Both the position numbers and the translations under genes were made by a program. Under the pieces are notes generated by a model. That model had not been told where the DNA came from and did not search any database. It saw only the letters and a list, made by a program, of their open reading frames with translations. A stretch of DNA of 64,000 nucleotides. It comes from DATFVA01 sp963815785. Its GTDB lineage: Bacteria; Bacteroidota; Ignavibacteria; Ignavibacteriales; Ignavibacteriaceae. Each line of letters begins with the position of its first letter. Position 1 is the first letter of the stretch. Below are positions 51,586 through 62,168 of this stretch, piece by piece. The DNA lies in NCBI GenBank assembly GCA_963815785.1, contig CAWFHZ010000013.1, positions 124,001-188,000 of the forward strand. Direction: 5' to 3'.

Positions 51586-53639
51586 TATTCTGTTTTTATC
51601 CTTATATCTACTGCAAATAAGTTATTATTTTCATCCACAATTAATGGATTCAGATCGCACTCTGTAATTTGTTCATTATCAAGCATCATTTGAGCAACAG
51701 ATCTTATCACCATTTTAATCTTTCTTATATCAGCCGGGGATTCGCCCCGAACACCATTCAAAATTTTTCCCATCTTAGTTTCTGAAATCATTTCATCTAT
51801 ATCTTTGTCCGCCAGATAAGCAGAACGCATTGCAGTATCCTCAAAAACTTCAACATATTTCCCGCCGGTTCCAAACATTATCATTGGACCAAAATCATTA
51901 TCACGAAATCCTCCGATTAAAATCTCGTGCTTCATATTAATAAATGGCTGAATAAGGAACAATTCAATATTAATATTTTTGCTTTTAAAATCATTAATCA
52001 TTTTTTCGGCTTCCCGAATAAGTTCATCCCTGGATTTAATATCCAGCCGGACGGCGTTTAATTCCGTCTTATGCACTATACCTTCTCCGGAGGCTTTTAA
52101 TACTACCGGGAAAGCAATTTCACAGTTTCTTAGCTCTTCAAATCTCAAATAAAGTGATTGTACTACCGGCAGTTTGTACATAGCAGCAATTTCAGAAATT
52201 TTTTCACCGGTTATAAAGCCGGCTTTAGTTTTGAAACTCACCTGGTTCACTTTTACCGGCATTATTCTCTTTTGCTCAATTTTTTTTGAACTATAATTAA
52301 ACATATTCGAAAGAACAACAGCCGGATCTTCGGGATTTCTGAACAAGGGAATTTTATAGTTTGAATTTTTCCTGTACTCTTCCCAGAATTCAGGCAACGG
52401 CATTACTGTCTGGAGCAAGGGTTTATCGGATTTTATACTATTAATTAATTCAATTACAGGCAGCGCTTTTACCATAATCGGTTCTACAAATACAGAAATT
52501 ACCGCATCAACGTTTGCATCATTTAAGAGAAGTTTGATTGAATCGTGGTAACCCTCAGCTGTGCCGCCTGGTAATAAATCAACCGGATTATTAACACTCC
52601 CCTCTGGATGAACAATTTCTCTCAGTTTCTTTTTCGTTTCTTCTGAAAGTTCACCTAATTTTAGTCCGTTTTTCTCTATTGAATCCACAGCAAGTATTGC
52701 CGGTCCGCCTGCGTTGGTAATTACTGCTATCTTGTTTCCCTTTGGCAAAGGAAAATTTTCAAACCCTTTTGCGGTATTAAACAACTGGTTTAAATCATTA
52801 GTTCTTATAAGATTAAACTGTTTTAAAATTGAATCAACTACTTTATCACTACTCCCAAGCGCCCCGGTGTGGGAGGAAGCAGCTTTCATTCCGGCTTTGG
52901 TTCTTCCGCCTTTTAAAACAATTACAGGTTTTGTTATTTTATTTTCAATGAACTTCTGAATAAACTTTTTTCCATCGGCGAAACTCTCCAGATAAAAAGT
53001 AATGACATTAATATTTTTATCATCCTGCCAGTAATCGAGAAAATCGTTTTCACTCATATCAGCTTTATTGCCGACACTTATAAAGTGTCCGAAGCGAATA
53101 TCAGTTTCTCTTAAAGAATTTAAAACTGCTGCCCCGATTGCACCGCTTTGTGAAAGAAATGCCATTGTCCCTGTTTCCGGTCTTTCGGCAACAAATGTAG
53201 CATTTAACTTTATCCCACTGAAAGTATTAATGATTCCCATACAATTAGGACCAACTAATCTTCCGCCCCCGGATTTAACCATTTCTGCAATTTGCAATTC
53301 TTTAGCGGCACCTTCTTTTCCTGTCTCTTTAAACCCCGCGGTAATCAGAATAATTGAGGTAACCTTTTTATCCAGAAGCTGTTGAAGTGTTTCTTCCACA
53401 AACTGCTTCGGAACCATAACTATCGCAAGATCAATATTATCATTTATGGCTTGTACCGATGGGTGGCATTTTGTCCCGAGAATTTCATCGGTTTTAGGAT
53501 TTACGAGAAATAATTTACCTGTGTAGCCGTATGTTTTAACACAGCTTGTCAATTCGTATCCAAGGTTTCCCTTTTTCCCTGAGGCTCCGACTATGCACAA
53601 CGATCCGGGATAGAAAAACTTATTTATATTTGATTCCAT
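51585..53639 (-). CDS. ADP-forming acetate/acyl-CoA synthetase, fused alpha-beta type
   Basis: A protein of 684 residues from ATG 53639. Domain order: CoA-binding Rossmann domain (L-C-I-V-G-A-S-G-K-K-G-N-L-G-Y-E), succinyl-CoA-ligase-like domain with the phospho-His loop region S-S-H-T-G-A-L-G-S near 262, then a C-terminal ATP-grasp domain (V-V-L-K-A-S-G-E-G-I-V-H-K and G-P-M-I-M-F-G-T-G-G-K-Y-V-E). The enzyme makes ATP from acyl-CoA, ADP and phosphate, with acetate or another acid as product. The fused order alpha-then-beta is common in bacteria and archaea. The substrate acid cannot be read from sequence. Confidence 0.88.
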   Translation of the reverse strand: MESNINKFFYPGSLCIVGASGKKGNLGYELTSCVKTYGYTGKLFLVNPKTDEILGTKCHPSVQAINDNIDLAIVMVPKQFVEETLQQLLDKKVTSIILITAGFKETGKEGAAKELQIAEMVKSGGGRLVGPNCMGIINTFSGIKLNATFVAERPETGTMAFLSQSGAIGAAVLNSLRETDIRFGHFISVGNKADMSENDFLDYWQDDKNINVITFYLESFADGKKFIQKFIENKITKPVIVLKGGRTKAGMKAASSHTGALGSSDKVVDSILKQFNLIRTNDLNQLFNTAKGFENFPLPKGNKIAVITNAGGPAILAVDSIEKNGLKLGELSEETKKKLREIVHPEGSVNNPVDLLPGGTAEGYHDSIKLLLNDANVDAVISVFVEPIMVKALPVIELINSIKSDKPLLQTVMPLPEFWEEYRKNSNYKIPLFRNPEDPAVVLSNMFNYSSKKIEQKRIMPVKVNQVSFKTKAGFITGEKISEIAAMYKLPVVQSLYLRFEELRNCEIAFPVVLKASGEGIVHKTELNAVRLDIKSRDELIREAEKMINDFKSKNINIELFLIQPFINMKHEILIGGFRDNDFGPMIMFGTGGKYVEVFEDTAMRSAYLADKDIDEMISETKMGKILNGVRGESPADIRKIKMVIRSVAQMMLDNEQITECDLNPLIVDENNNLFAVDIRIKTE

Positions 53640-53820
53640 AGAATCCCCTAACATTCATAAAATAATTTTTGCAAAATTACAATAAATGGAAGTTTTAACC
53701 TAAGATGATTTCGGCAAACTCCCCCAAATTGCGTGATTATTGTGAAAATATTGTGAAGTATATTTATTCCGAAATATATATTTTCAAATGAGTCGTTTCA
53801 TTTATTAAAAGACAATTAAA

Positions 53821-56800
53821 ATGAGTAAATCAAAAATTATTTACATGCTGTTTTTAATTTCTCTTCTATTCTTAAGCAACAACTATACATCAGCCGAACA
53901 AAAGGATGAGTTAAAATTTGAAAGACTTTCTCTTGAAAAAGGAGCAGCATTAAATCTCACTTACTGTATGCTTCAGGATCATAAAGGTTTTATCTGGTTC
54001 GGAACTATGTACGGGCTTGTTAAATACGATGGCAAAGATTTCCGAGTTTATAAAAATAATCCGGATGATCCTAATTCTGTTTCTTTCGATGATATCATTT
54101 CTCTTTATGAAGATTCACAAAATAATATCTGGATCGGAACCTGGGGAGGCGGCTTAAATAAGTTTAATCCTTCAACCGGAAACTTTACAAGATTTATTAA
54201 TGAAGGGTCAAACGAAAATCAAATTTCTGATAATATTATATGGACTATTTGCGAAGACAATGATGGGAATATGTGGTTCGGAACTGAAACGGGCGGGTTG
54301 AACAAATATAGCCCGGGTACAAATACTTTTTCTCACTATTCCCATTCTGAAGATAATACTAAAAGTATTTCTTCGAATTCAATTCGGACTATGTATAAAG
54401 ACAGAAACGGAATTTTGTGGATCGGTAATCAACATGGACTATCAAAATACAATAAGCAGTCAAATGATTTTACAAATTATATTCTTAACAAAAATAATCC
54501 TGTTAAGTGTAATCTCAATCATGGAAGATGAAAAAAATAATTTCTGGATTGGAACCCAGGCAGGGTTGTATAATTTCGATCGGAAGTCGGGAGATTTTAT
54601 TCATTTTGAAAACCCGGAATTACCTGATCAGATTGTTTATTCAATTTGTGAAGGTAAAGATGATAACCTATGGATCGGCAGCAGCAATGGACTATTCAAT
54701 TTAAACCTGAACACAAATAAAATCAGTAGCTATAAAAATCAGACTGGAAATATTGCCTCACTTAGCGGAAATAATATTCTAAACCTGATGACAGACAAAT
54801 CAGGAATTCTCTGGATAAATGCGTACAACACAGGGATTAATAAATTAAACAGCAGTGTGTCACGGTTTACTTCTTATTCCAATCTTCCGGGAGATGATAA
54901 AAGTCTCAGCAATAATAAGGTTACAGCTTTTTGTCAGGATAAAAAAAATAATATCTGGATCGGTACTTTAAATGGATTAAATAAATTTGATCCACAATCA
55001 GAAACCTTTGAAAGATTTTATTCTACTGATATGCTTGGCAACCGAATTGCATCATTTGCTTTGGATAATAAATTACTGTGGATCGCTACCGCAAAAGGTT
55101 TAAAACTATTTAATACTGAGACCAACAAATATTCCCCTCTTCCTCCTCGCTTAAGCAAGAATAAATATATTGGTGGATATAGAATTTTATCATTGCTGAA
55201 AGACAGCAGCAAAAATATTTTTATAGGAACTTACGGCAACGGTTTATTCATTTATCATCCTGAAAATGATTCATTAAACCATTTAACTTCAGTTGATTTT
55301 GGCGGAGCAAATAAACGTTCAAATTATATTCTAACTTTATACCAGGATAAGAAATATCCTGAAGTCATTTGGATCGGAACCTACGGAGGTCTGATGAAAA
55401 TGAATATTCGGGATAAAAAGTATAAAATTTATAATCACAATTTATATGATAGTAAAAGTCTTAGTAATGATTATGTATTTTCAATATACAGAGATTCAAA
55501 AAATATTCTTTGGATCGGTACAGCAAACGGATTGAATAAATTTGATGACAACTCGGGTAGCTTTGTTCATTATTTTGAAAAAGATGGATTGCCCAGCAGT
55601 GTGATTAGTTCAATTACAGAAGATCAATCCGGTAACTTATGGCTAAGCACTAATTATGGAATTTCAGAATTTAATCCTGAAAAAGTTGAATTTAGAAACT
55701 ATGATATGGAGGATGGATTACAAAGTAATTTATTTCTGAATCATTCTTTCCTCAAAGATGCAAACGGTTCGCTTTATTTCGGGGGAATTAATGGATTTAA
55801 TATTGTCCGATCTTCATCAATTCCGATTGATAATTTTGTACCGGGTGTTTATATCACTTCTGTTAAAAAGAATAACAATAGAGGCGGCTGGTTGGAGATA
55901 AATACCGAGAATGAAATGCAATTGCATTATGATGAAAATTTTGTTGATATTAACTTTATTTCACTGGATTACAACAACCCGTCCAAGATAATCTATAAGT
56001 ATAAAATGGATGGTGTGGATGAAAGCTGGATCAATGCCGGAAATAAAACTTCAGCAAGTTACACAAAACTTCAACCGGGTGAATATATATTTCGGGTTAA
56101 AGGCAGTAACAGTAACGGGGTTTTTAATCCGAATGAAGCAATGATAAAATTCACCATCCTGCCTCCCTTCTGGAAGACAGTATGGTTTAATCTTGGTATT
56201 GTATTACTTCTTTTGGTAATCGCTTATTTATTTTATAAAATGAAACTTAGACAAAAAATCAATCGTGCATTGGAGATTGAAAAAATAAAAGAAGAGGAAA
56301 GTGAAAAACTCAGAAAAAAAACAGCTGCAGATTTTCACGATGAACTTGGCCATAGGTTAACCCGGATAACATTGCTTTCAGAAATAATAAAAAGAAAAAT
56401 TGGAAATACTTCAGGTGAGCTGACTGAATTATTAAATAAGATATCTGTTAATTCCAAAGAACTTTTTGAAGGCACAAAAGACTTTATCTGGGCTATTGAT
56501 CCGAACAAGGATTCACTGTACGAGCTTCTTATAAGATTAAAAGATTTCGGTGACGAATTATTTGAAGATTCCGATATTTTATTCGAAGTTAACGGTTTGG
56601 ATGAGTCGCTGAAAAATAAATCATTAACGATGGATTGGAAAAGACACCTTGCTCTTATTTTCAAAGAAGGAATGAATAACTCTTTAAAGTACGGTAAAAG
56701 TAAAAGAATCTCTATCGATTCAAAATTAATTGCTGAAAACATTGAGATCAGTTTATCTGATGATGGTGAGGGTTTTATTCCGGGAAACCTGAAAAAAGGT

Positions 56801-56932
56801 AACGGGCTAAGAAATATGAGAAAAAGAGCGGAAAATATCTCCGCCAGCCTCGAAGTAATTTCATCACCGGGAAACGGAACTAAAATATTATTTAAAGGAA
56901 AGATACCGGGTAAGCTTATAAACTATAATTAG
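53821..56932 (+). CDS. Propeller-type sensor histidine kinase, frameshifted
   Basis: Restored as one protein of about 1036 residues. Signal or anchor 1-25, then two seven-bladed regulator propellers made of Reg_prop repeats (F-I-W-F-G-T-M-Y-G-L, N-I-W-I-G-T-W-G-G-G-L-N-K-F and many more). A Y_Y_Y domain (Y-K-M-D-G-V-D-E-S-W-I-N-A-G), a TM helix (about 780-800), and a NarX/LytS-type kinase follow: H-box D-F-H-D-E-L-G-H-R-L, N-box K-E-G-M-N-N-S-L-K-Y-G-K, G-box D-D-G-E-G-F and G-N-G-L-R-N-M-R-K-R-A. One extra base (or two missing) near 54500-54515 breaks the frame. The ligand is probably an extracellular glycan or peptide; the response regulator follows 9 bp downstream. Confidence 0.9.
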
Positions 56933-56941
56933 TAAATATTA

Positions 56942-57616
56942 ATGTTAACAAAAAACATCTCCCTCCGGAATAAACATTCAGAATATTCCGGTGAACAAAA
57001 AGTTAAAATTATCATTGTTGAAGATGATGAAATTATCAGGGAAAGCTTCATTTCGTTGATTAATGATTCTGCAAAATATTTTTGTCTTGCGGGATATGAA
57101 TATTGTGAAGACGCACTGAAGCATTTTGAAGAGGACAACCCGGATATAGTGCTTATGGATATTGAATTACCGGGTATATCAGGGATTGAAGGAATAAAAA
57201 AAATAAAAAAGATTAAGCCTGAAACTGACATTCTTGTGGTAACTGTACATTCGGAAGATGAAAAAGTATTTGAAGCTCTTTGTGCCGGTGCAAGCGGTTA
57301 TCTTGTAAAAAATATTTCACAGCAAAAAATTATTGATTCATTAGAGGAAGTTTGTCGCGGCGGCGCCCCGATGAGCACAGATATTGCAAGAAAGGTAATT
57401 CAATCATTTCATCATAATATGCAGTCTCCGTTATCTCCACGCGAAACAGAAGTACTTCAGCTTCTAGCAAAAGGGAAAAGCTACACAATGATAGCAGGTG
57501 AACTATTTATAGATAAAGAAACAGTTCGAACACATATTAAAAATATCTACCAGAAATTGAACGTCAATTCAAAAGCTGCGGCAATTGAGAAAGCGTCAAA
57601 AGATAAGTTAATTTAA
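56942..57616 (+). CDS. NarL-type response regulator, partner of the propeller kinase
   Basis: A protein of 224 residues. A receiver domain (about 20-140) has E-D-D near 28, phospho-Asp in I-V-L-M-D-I-E-L-P-G near 73 and Lys in L-V-K-N. A LuxR-type HTH (about 155-215) follows with S-P-R-E-T-E-V-L-Q-L-L-A-K-G-K-S. It starts 9 bp after the kinase stop, so both are made together and form one two-component system. The first about 18 residues are a variable extension; an internal start is possible. Confidence 0.93.
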   Translation: MLTKNISLRNKHSEYSGEQKVKIIIVEDDEIIRESFISLINDSAKYFCLAGYEYCEDALKHFEEDNPDIVLMDIELPGISGIEGIKKIKKIKPETDILVVTVHSEDEKVFEALCAGASGYLVKNISQQKIIDSLEEVCRGGAPMSTDIARKVIQSFHHNMQSPLSPRETEVLQLLAKGKSYTMIAGELFIDKETVRTHIKNIYQKLNVNSKAAAIEKASKDKLI

Positions 57617-57727
57617 CCTGCTTATAAAAAAATCCCCCAACTTGCAGGATACCGCATCTCCTTTTCAACTGTTATAATAAAATAAGAATTAAGAAAATTT
57701 TTTATAAACAAAGAAAGGGAAATTTCC

Positions 57728-59776
57728 ATGAAAAATCGAATAACTGATTTTTTATTTAAATCAACCTGCATTGTGATACTTTTCTGGTTTCTGGGACCGC
57801 TTCTTATTTTCGGACAAACATTTACAAAGATTACCGATCCTAATAATCCTATTGTAACTACTTCTCTTGATGTTAATTATTCAGGGGCTGCGTGGATAGA
57901 CTATGATAATGATGGTGATCTTGACTTGTTTACAACAAAAACTTTTCTTTTCAGAAATGATGGGAACGGAAATTTTACATTAGTTTCCACCCAGTTAGGT
58001 ACAAATATGTCGCCCCAACCTGCAAACGGTCCAAGCTGGGCTGACTACGATAATGATGGGGACCCTGATGTTATAATTACAGGAAAATCTTCACTCATAT
58101 ACAGGAACGACGGAGTTGACTCATTTACGACTGTTGATGAGTTACCTCTTGCTATTGATGATGATAACCGGGGATGGGCATGCGCCTGGGGTGATTATGA
58201 TAACGATGGTTTTGTGGATGTTATAATAACTCACCCTAAGGGATTTTTAGGGTCACCAAGCTTACCCTGCCTGTTATTCAGAAACAATGGTGACGGCAGA
58301 TTTACTAAAATTACAGGATTTCAATTTACTGATGTCCTGGCTCCTTATACCGTAGCGACCTGGTACGATTTTGATCAGGACGGAGATATAGATTTGTTTA
58401 TTGCAAGCGGACCTGCTTCGGGAATTGGTAAGCGGGATTACCTATACAGGAATATGCTTGTAGAAACAGGATCTGCAGATTTTGTCAGGATAAGTGATCA
58501 GATAATTGGAACAGACTTACAGGATGGTCAGGTATGGAATTTCATTGATTATGACAATGATGGAGATTATGATGCATTCGTTACAAACTATGGTGGTGCA
58601 ATAGATCATTTTTACAGAAATGATAATGGAACTTATGTTAGCGTGACTAACGCTATGACGGTGGCAGGACAGCATCTTGCAAATTCCTGGGGAGATGTTG
58701 ATAATGATGGAGATCTTGACGTTGTAGTAACGGGTGAATCAGGTACTACCTTTTACAGGAATGATAATGGAACATTTACAAGCATGACTACCGGTTTCAC
58801 TTTACCCGGATCCCCGAGAGGGGCAGTTTTTGGTGATTATGACAACGATGGCGATCTGGATCTTTTCGTATCTGGAACAGGCAGTGCCGAAGGTTTATTC
58901 CGCAATGATAATTCGAACGGAAATCACTGGATTGAAATTATCTGTAACGGAAATGTATCAAACAAATCTGCTATCGGAACGAGAGTAAAATTAAAAGCAT
59001 CAATTAACGGTAACCCGGTCTGGCAGCTACGAGACATCTCGGGACAAAATAGTTTTGATAGTCAGAACAGTTTACGTGTTCATTTCGGTTTGGGTAATGC
59101 AACATCAATTGATTCCCTGGTTATACTATGGCCTTCGGGTGAGCAAAATGTTTATACCAATTTAAGTACTGATCAACTATATACTTACAATGAAGAAATT
59201 CCTTCTGGTTTTTTAAGACCCAATTTTAAAGCTGATAAGATTAACGGAAACGATTCTCTTGCAGTTCAATTTACAGATTTAACATTAGCAGATCCGAACA
59301 TGCCTGCAACATCTTGGGAGTGGGATTTCAATAACGACGGGACAATTGATGCAACAGATCAGAATCCGGTATGGGAGTATGCTGCTCCCGGAACCTATAC
59401 AGTTAAATTGATAGTTTCCAACGGGACAGCAACGATGAATAAAACAAGGGAAGATTATATTGTTGTAAATAATTCAACCGGGGTAAACCTGGTAAATAAT
59501 GATTTACCGAAAAAGTTTGAACTTTATCAAAACTACCCTAATCCATTTAATCCATCAACAAAAATCAGGTATACCATACCGAAGACTGCCGGTTTGGTAT
59601 CGTTGAAAGTGTATGGAATCCTGGGTAATGAAGTTTCAGTTCTGGTAAATCAAGTTCAGTCCCCGGGATCGTATGAAGTTACTTTTGACGCCTCTGAATT
59701 ACCAAGCGGAATATATTTTTATAAACTGACAACATCAGGATATTCACAGGTAAGAAAAATGATCTTGCTAAAATAG
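57728..59776 (+). CDS. Secreted FG-GAP/ASPIC/PKD protein with type IX sorting domain
   Basis: A protein of 682 residues: signal peptide (1-30, ending L-I-F-G/Q). FG-GAP/VCBS repeats span about 45-400 with D-Y-D-N-D-G-D-L-D-L-F style calcium motifs repeated at least seven times. An ASPIC/UnbV domain (about 398-485, N-H-W-I-E-I-I, G-T-R-V-K-L) and a PKD domain (about 500-585, W-E-W-D-F-N-N-D-G-T) follow, then a type A sorting domain (N-Y-P-N-P-F-N-P-S-T to Q-V-R-K-M-I-L-L-K). It is a surface-exposed adhesive or binding protein by architecture. The two-component genes just upstream may control it. Confidence 0.88.
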   Translation: MKNRITDFLFKSTCIVILFWFLGPLLIFGQTFTKITDPNNPIVTTSLDVNYSGAAWIDYDNDGDLDLFTTKTFLFRNDGNGNFTLVSTQLGTNMSPQPANGPSWADYDNDGDPDVIITGKSSLIYRNDGVDSFTTVDELPLAIDDDNRGWACAWGDYDNDGFVDVIITHPKGFLGSPSLPCLLFRNNGDGRFTKITGFQFTDVLAPYTVATWYDFDQDGDIDLFIASGPASGIGKRDYLYRNMLVETGSADFVRISDQIIGTDLQDGQVWNFIDYDNDGDYDAFVTNYGGAIDHFYRNDNGTYVSVTNAMTVAGQHLANSWGDVDNDGDLDVVVTGESGTTFYRNDNGTFTSMTTGFTLPGSPRGAVFGDYDNDGDLDLFVSGTGSAEGLFRNDNSNGNHWIEIICNGNVSNKSAIGTRVKLKASINGNPVWQLRDISGQNSFDSQNSLRVHFGLGNATSIDSLVILWPSGEQNVYTNLSTDQLYTYNEEIPSGFLRPNFKADKINGNDSLAVQFTDLTLADPNMPATSWEWDFNNDGTIDATDQNPVWEYAAPGTYTVKLIVSNGTATMNKTREDYIVVNNSTGVNLVNNDLPKKFELYQNYPNPFNPSTKIRYTIPKTAGLVSLKVYGILGNEVSVLVNQVQSPGSYEVTFDASELPSGIYFYKLTTSGYSQVRKMILLK

Positions 59777-59806
59777 TGCATAACATAGATTAAAATAATT
59801 TAAATG

Positions 59807-59887
59807 CCCGGCTGGGTATTATTGGTTGATGGAGATGTAATCATGATACAAAGTAATGCAACCGACAGCACATTACTGACAGCCGGG
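59807..59887 (+). other. Structured leader before the DUF1579-like gene
   Basis: An outer 8-bp stem CCCGGCTG (59807-59814) / CAGCCGGG (59880-59887) encloses an inner 7-bp hairpin AGTAATG / CATTACT (59852-59858 / 59871-59877). The ATG follows at 59914 with AAGGAG. It could be a cis-regulatory RNA; no known class is recognised. Confidence 0.4.
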
Positions 59888-59913
59888 TAGTAATAAACTT
59901 AAGGAGATAAAAT

Positions 59914-60426
59914 ATGTTCAAAATAATATCCGCTGTTTTAATATTATCCGGTCTTTCTTTCGCTCAGACAAAGGAAGAAAAACCTTGTTCAACGGCTGAA
60001 GGAAGACAGTTTGATTTTTGGCTAGGAGATTGGAAAGCAGATTGGATTAATAAAGATGGTAGCCATGCTACCGGCTCGAATCATGTGGTTTCATTATTTA
60101 ACGGTTGTGCAATAGAAGAAAATTTTGATGGAGCACCTGGAACAGATTTAATCGGAAAAAGTTTTTCTGTATATGTTCCGAAAGAAAAAATATGGAAACA
60201 AACCTGGGTAGATAATTCCGGTTCATACCTTGATTTTGAAGGTAAATTTGAAAATGGTAAAATGATCTTATCGCGAGAAACTATTAAAGAACAAGGTGAG
60301 GTTATATTGCAAAGAATGGTTTATTACAATATAGCTGCAAATGAATTTGACTGGAATTGGGAAATATCAAACGATAATGGTAAAACCTGGAAAACAAGAT
60401 GGCATATTCATTACCAACGAAAGTAA
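59914..60426 (+). CDS. Exported DUF1579-like protein
   Basis: A protein of 170 residues with a signal peptide (1-17, ending G-L-S-F-A/Q). The body matches the DUF1579-like pattern: Q-F-D-F-W-L-G-D-W-K-A-D-W at about 31-43, N-G-C-A-I-E-E-N-F-D-G-A-P-G near 62-75, S-F-S-V-Y-V-P, W-K-Q-T-W-V-D-N-S-G-S-Y-L-D-F near 93-107. The fold is probably a small beta-barrel. The biological role is unknown. A folded leader precedes it. Confidence 0.75.
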   Translation: MFKIISAVLILSGLSFAQTKEEKPCSTAEGRQFDFWLGDWKADWINKDGSHATGSNHVVSLFNGCAIEENFDGAPGTDLIGKSFSVYVPKEKIWKQTWVDNSGSYLDFEGKFENGKMILSRETIKEQGEVILQRMVYYNIAANEFDWNWEISNDNGKTWKTRWHIHYQRK

Positions 60427-60492
60427 AAGTGCGACTAAGGAAATATTATTCTCTTTTAAATTAATCGAAAAAATTCCTGAGGTTTGAATATT

Positions 60493-61209
60493 TTAACGGG
60501 TAGCTATCAAATCTCTCATTTCTCTTATTGCTTCTTTAATCCCGACAAATACAGCTCTTGCAATAATTGAATGCCCGATGCTAACCTCATCAATATCTTC
60601 AATCTCTTTAAATATTTTTATATTCTGGTAATTCAAACCATGCCCGGCATTTACTCCCAGCCCGAGTTTCTTGGCATGTTTTGAAGCTAACCGAATTCTT
60701 TCCAGCTCATCAAACTGATCTTCCTCAGTAAAAGAATTAGCAAAAACACCCGTATGAATTTCAATAAAATCAGCCTCTATTTCCGCGGCTGCGTCTATCT
60801 GGTTAATATCCGGTTCAATAAACAATGACACTTCTATTTCAAACTTATGAAGTTCTTTGATGGCATTTTTTAATTTTGATATATCATCAATTACATTTAT
60901 TCCTCCCTCTGTTGTAAGTTCCTGTCTTTTTTCCGGAACTATTGTCGCAAGTTCGGGACCAACATCACAGGCAATTTTAATTATCTCCTCTGTTGCGGCC
61001 ATCTCAAGATCAAGTTTAGTTGTAATCATTTCTCTTAACAATCTTACATCCCTCTCGTTAATATGCCGCCTGTCTTCCCTCAGGTGAACAACAATACCAT
61101 CAATGCCCGCCTGTTCAGCAAGCAGTGCAAATGTTACCGGGTCAGGCTGAGTTTCTCCCCTTGCATTTCTTAAGGTAGCTATATGATCTATGTTTAATGC
61201 AAACCGCAT
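60493..61209 (-). CDS. pdxJ: Pyridoxine 5'-phosphate synthase
   Basis: A TIM-barrel enzyme of 238 residues that joins 1-deoxy-xylulose 5-phosphate and 3-amino-2-oxopropyl phosphate into pyridoxine 5'-phosphate, the last ring-forming step of the DXP-dependent vitamin B6 route. Seen: N-I-D-H-I-A-T-L-R-N-A-R-G at 6-18, V-H-L-R-E-D-R-R-H-I at about 40-49, the catalytic Glu in M-A-A-T-E-E-I near 70, G-V-N-A-G-H-G-L-N near 187, and S-I-G-H-S-I-I-A-R-A near 211. Followed upstream by the CPBP gene with a 10-bp gap on the same strand. Confidence 0.96.
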   Translation of the reverse strand: MRFALNIDHIATLRNARGETQPDPVTFALLAEQAGIDGIVVHLREDRRHINERDVRLLREMITTKLDLEMAATEEIIKIACDVGPELATIVPEKRQELTTEGGINVIDDISKLKNAIKELHKFEIEVSLFIEPDINQIDAAAEIEADFIEIHTGVFANSFTEEDQFDELERIRLASKHAKKLGLGVNAGHGLNYQNIKIFKEIEDIDEVSIGHSIIARAVFVGIKEAIREMRDLIATR

Positions 61210-61219
61210 TTTAATTCCT

Positions 61220-62011
61220 TTAAAATAATTGCTTTAAAATATTTAAAAATGAATTAATTCCGATACCATAATCTCCCGCCCTGTAACGAAGCGTTGATAC
61301 AAGATCGATAGTGAACATAACTCCTGCATGAGTAATCACACAATAATAAATAGAACCTGTCCGCCAGGCAAGAACGCCGAGGGCAAGTCCGGCAACGATA
61401 GCACCAAAGGTTTCTGCAGCCGGTTTACCGTTGTGCAAAATTAAAAAAGGTATCATCTGTATAAATATAGCGTAATACCCGAATTTATGCTTCAAACCGA
61501 AAAGCATAAAACCACGCCAGATAAATTCCCATGCAACCATATAGATAAAAAGTCCTGTTTCAAAAATAAAAAACACACTCCAATTATCCCTGACCTGGAC
61601 TAACTGCGGGTATGTTCTTACAAAATCCTGGAAAGAAGAAAAAATCCAAACCAGTGGCATCATAATAGCAAGAAAAATAAGAGTAATCTTAAAACCGGTT
61701 CTATAATCGCCAACTGATAATCCAAAATCTTTACCGCGTTCTTTAAGAATCACTTTAATTATTAAAACGGGCAGGACGAAAAATGTAAAGAAATCCCCCA
61801 AAAACCAGTATAGATATTCATACAAATAAACGTTTGGGTCAAATTGGAATGAAGGAAAAAAATTAATTCTGAAGAAGGATCTTGAAGTAAAATACCAGGA
61901 AAATGTTTGAAGAACCGCGACACTTAAGAAAACTACAACAACTTTAGTGTCCAGAGATTTGGTGATCCCGATCAGATTTGTAAGTTCATTTTTAAGGGAT
62001 GTCTTATGCAC
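61220..62011 (-). CDS. CPBP-family intramembrane glutamic protease
   Basis: A protein of 263 residues with about seven TM helices. The CPBP (Abi/Rce1-like) motifs are visible: W-E-F-I-W-R-G-F near 162-169 (Glu and Arg of motif 1), F-L-I-L-H-N-G-K near 190 (His), and V-I-T-H-A-G-V near 236 (His of the third motif). These proteases process prenylated or membrane proteins; substrates in bacteria are mostly unknown. Start ATG at 62011. It is transcribed in the same unit as pdxJ. Confidence 0.85.
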   Translation of the reverse strand: MHKTSLKNELTNLIGITKSLDTKVVVVFLSVAVLQTFSWYFTSRSFFRINFFPSFQFDPNVYLYEYLYWFLGDFFTFFVLPVLIIKVILKERGKDFGLSVGDYRTGFKITLIFLAIMMPLVWIFSSFQDFVRTYPQLVQVRDNWSVFFIFETGLFIYMVAWEFIWRGFMLFGLKHKFGYYAIFIQMIPFLILHNGKPAAETFGAIVAGLALGVLAWRTGSIYYCVITHAGVMFTIDLVSTLRYRAGDYGIGINSFLNILKQLF

Positions 62012-62139
62012 TCATTATCCTTAAAGTTACAGGGAAAAATAGAAAAACTAACCCTGATTTCATAAGAATTGGGAATTTAAACAAATCATTTTTCCTTCTA
62101 AAATTACAGATTTCGTAAAAAACAGTTAATAAATCGTCC

Positions 62140-62168
62140 TTGACAAAATTTGTAAACAGTGGTATATT
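62140..62168 (+). promoter_or_regulatory. Sigma70-type promoter of groESL
   Basis: TTGACA (62140-62145) and TATATT (62163-62168) separated by 17 bp. The -10 box overlaps the left arm of the CIRCE operator, so repressor binding would block transcription directly. Confidence 0.85.
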
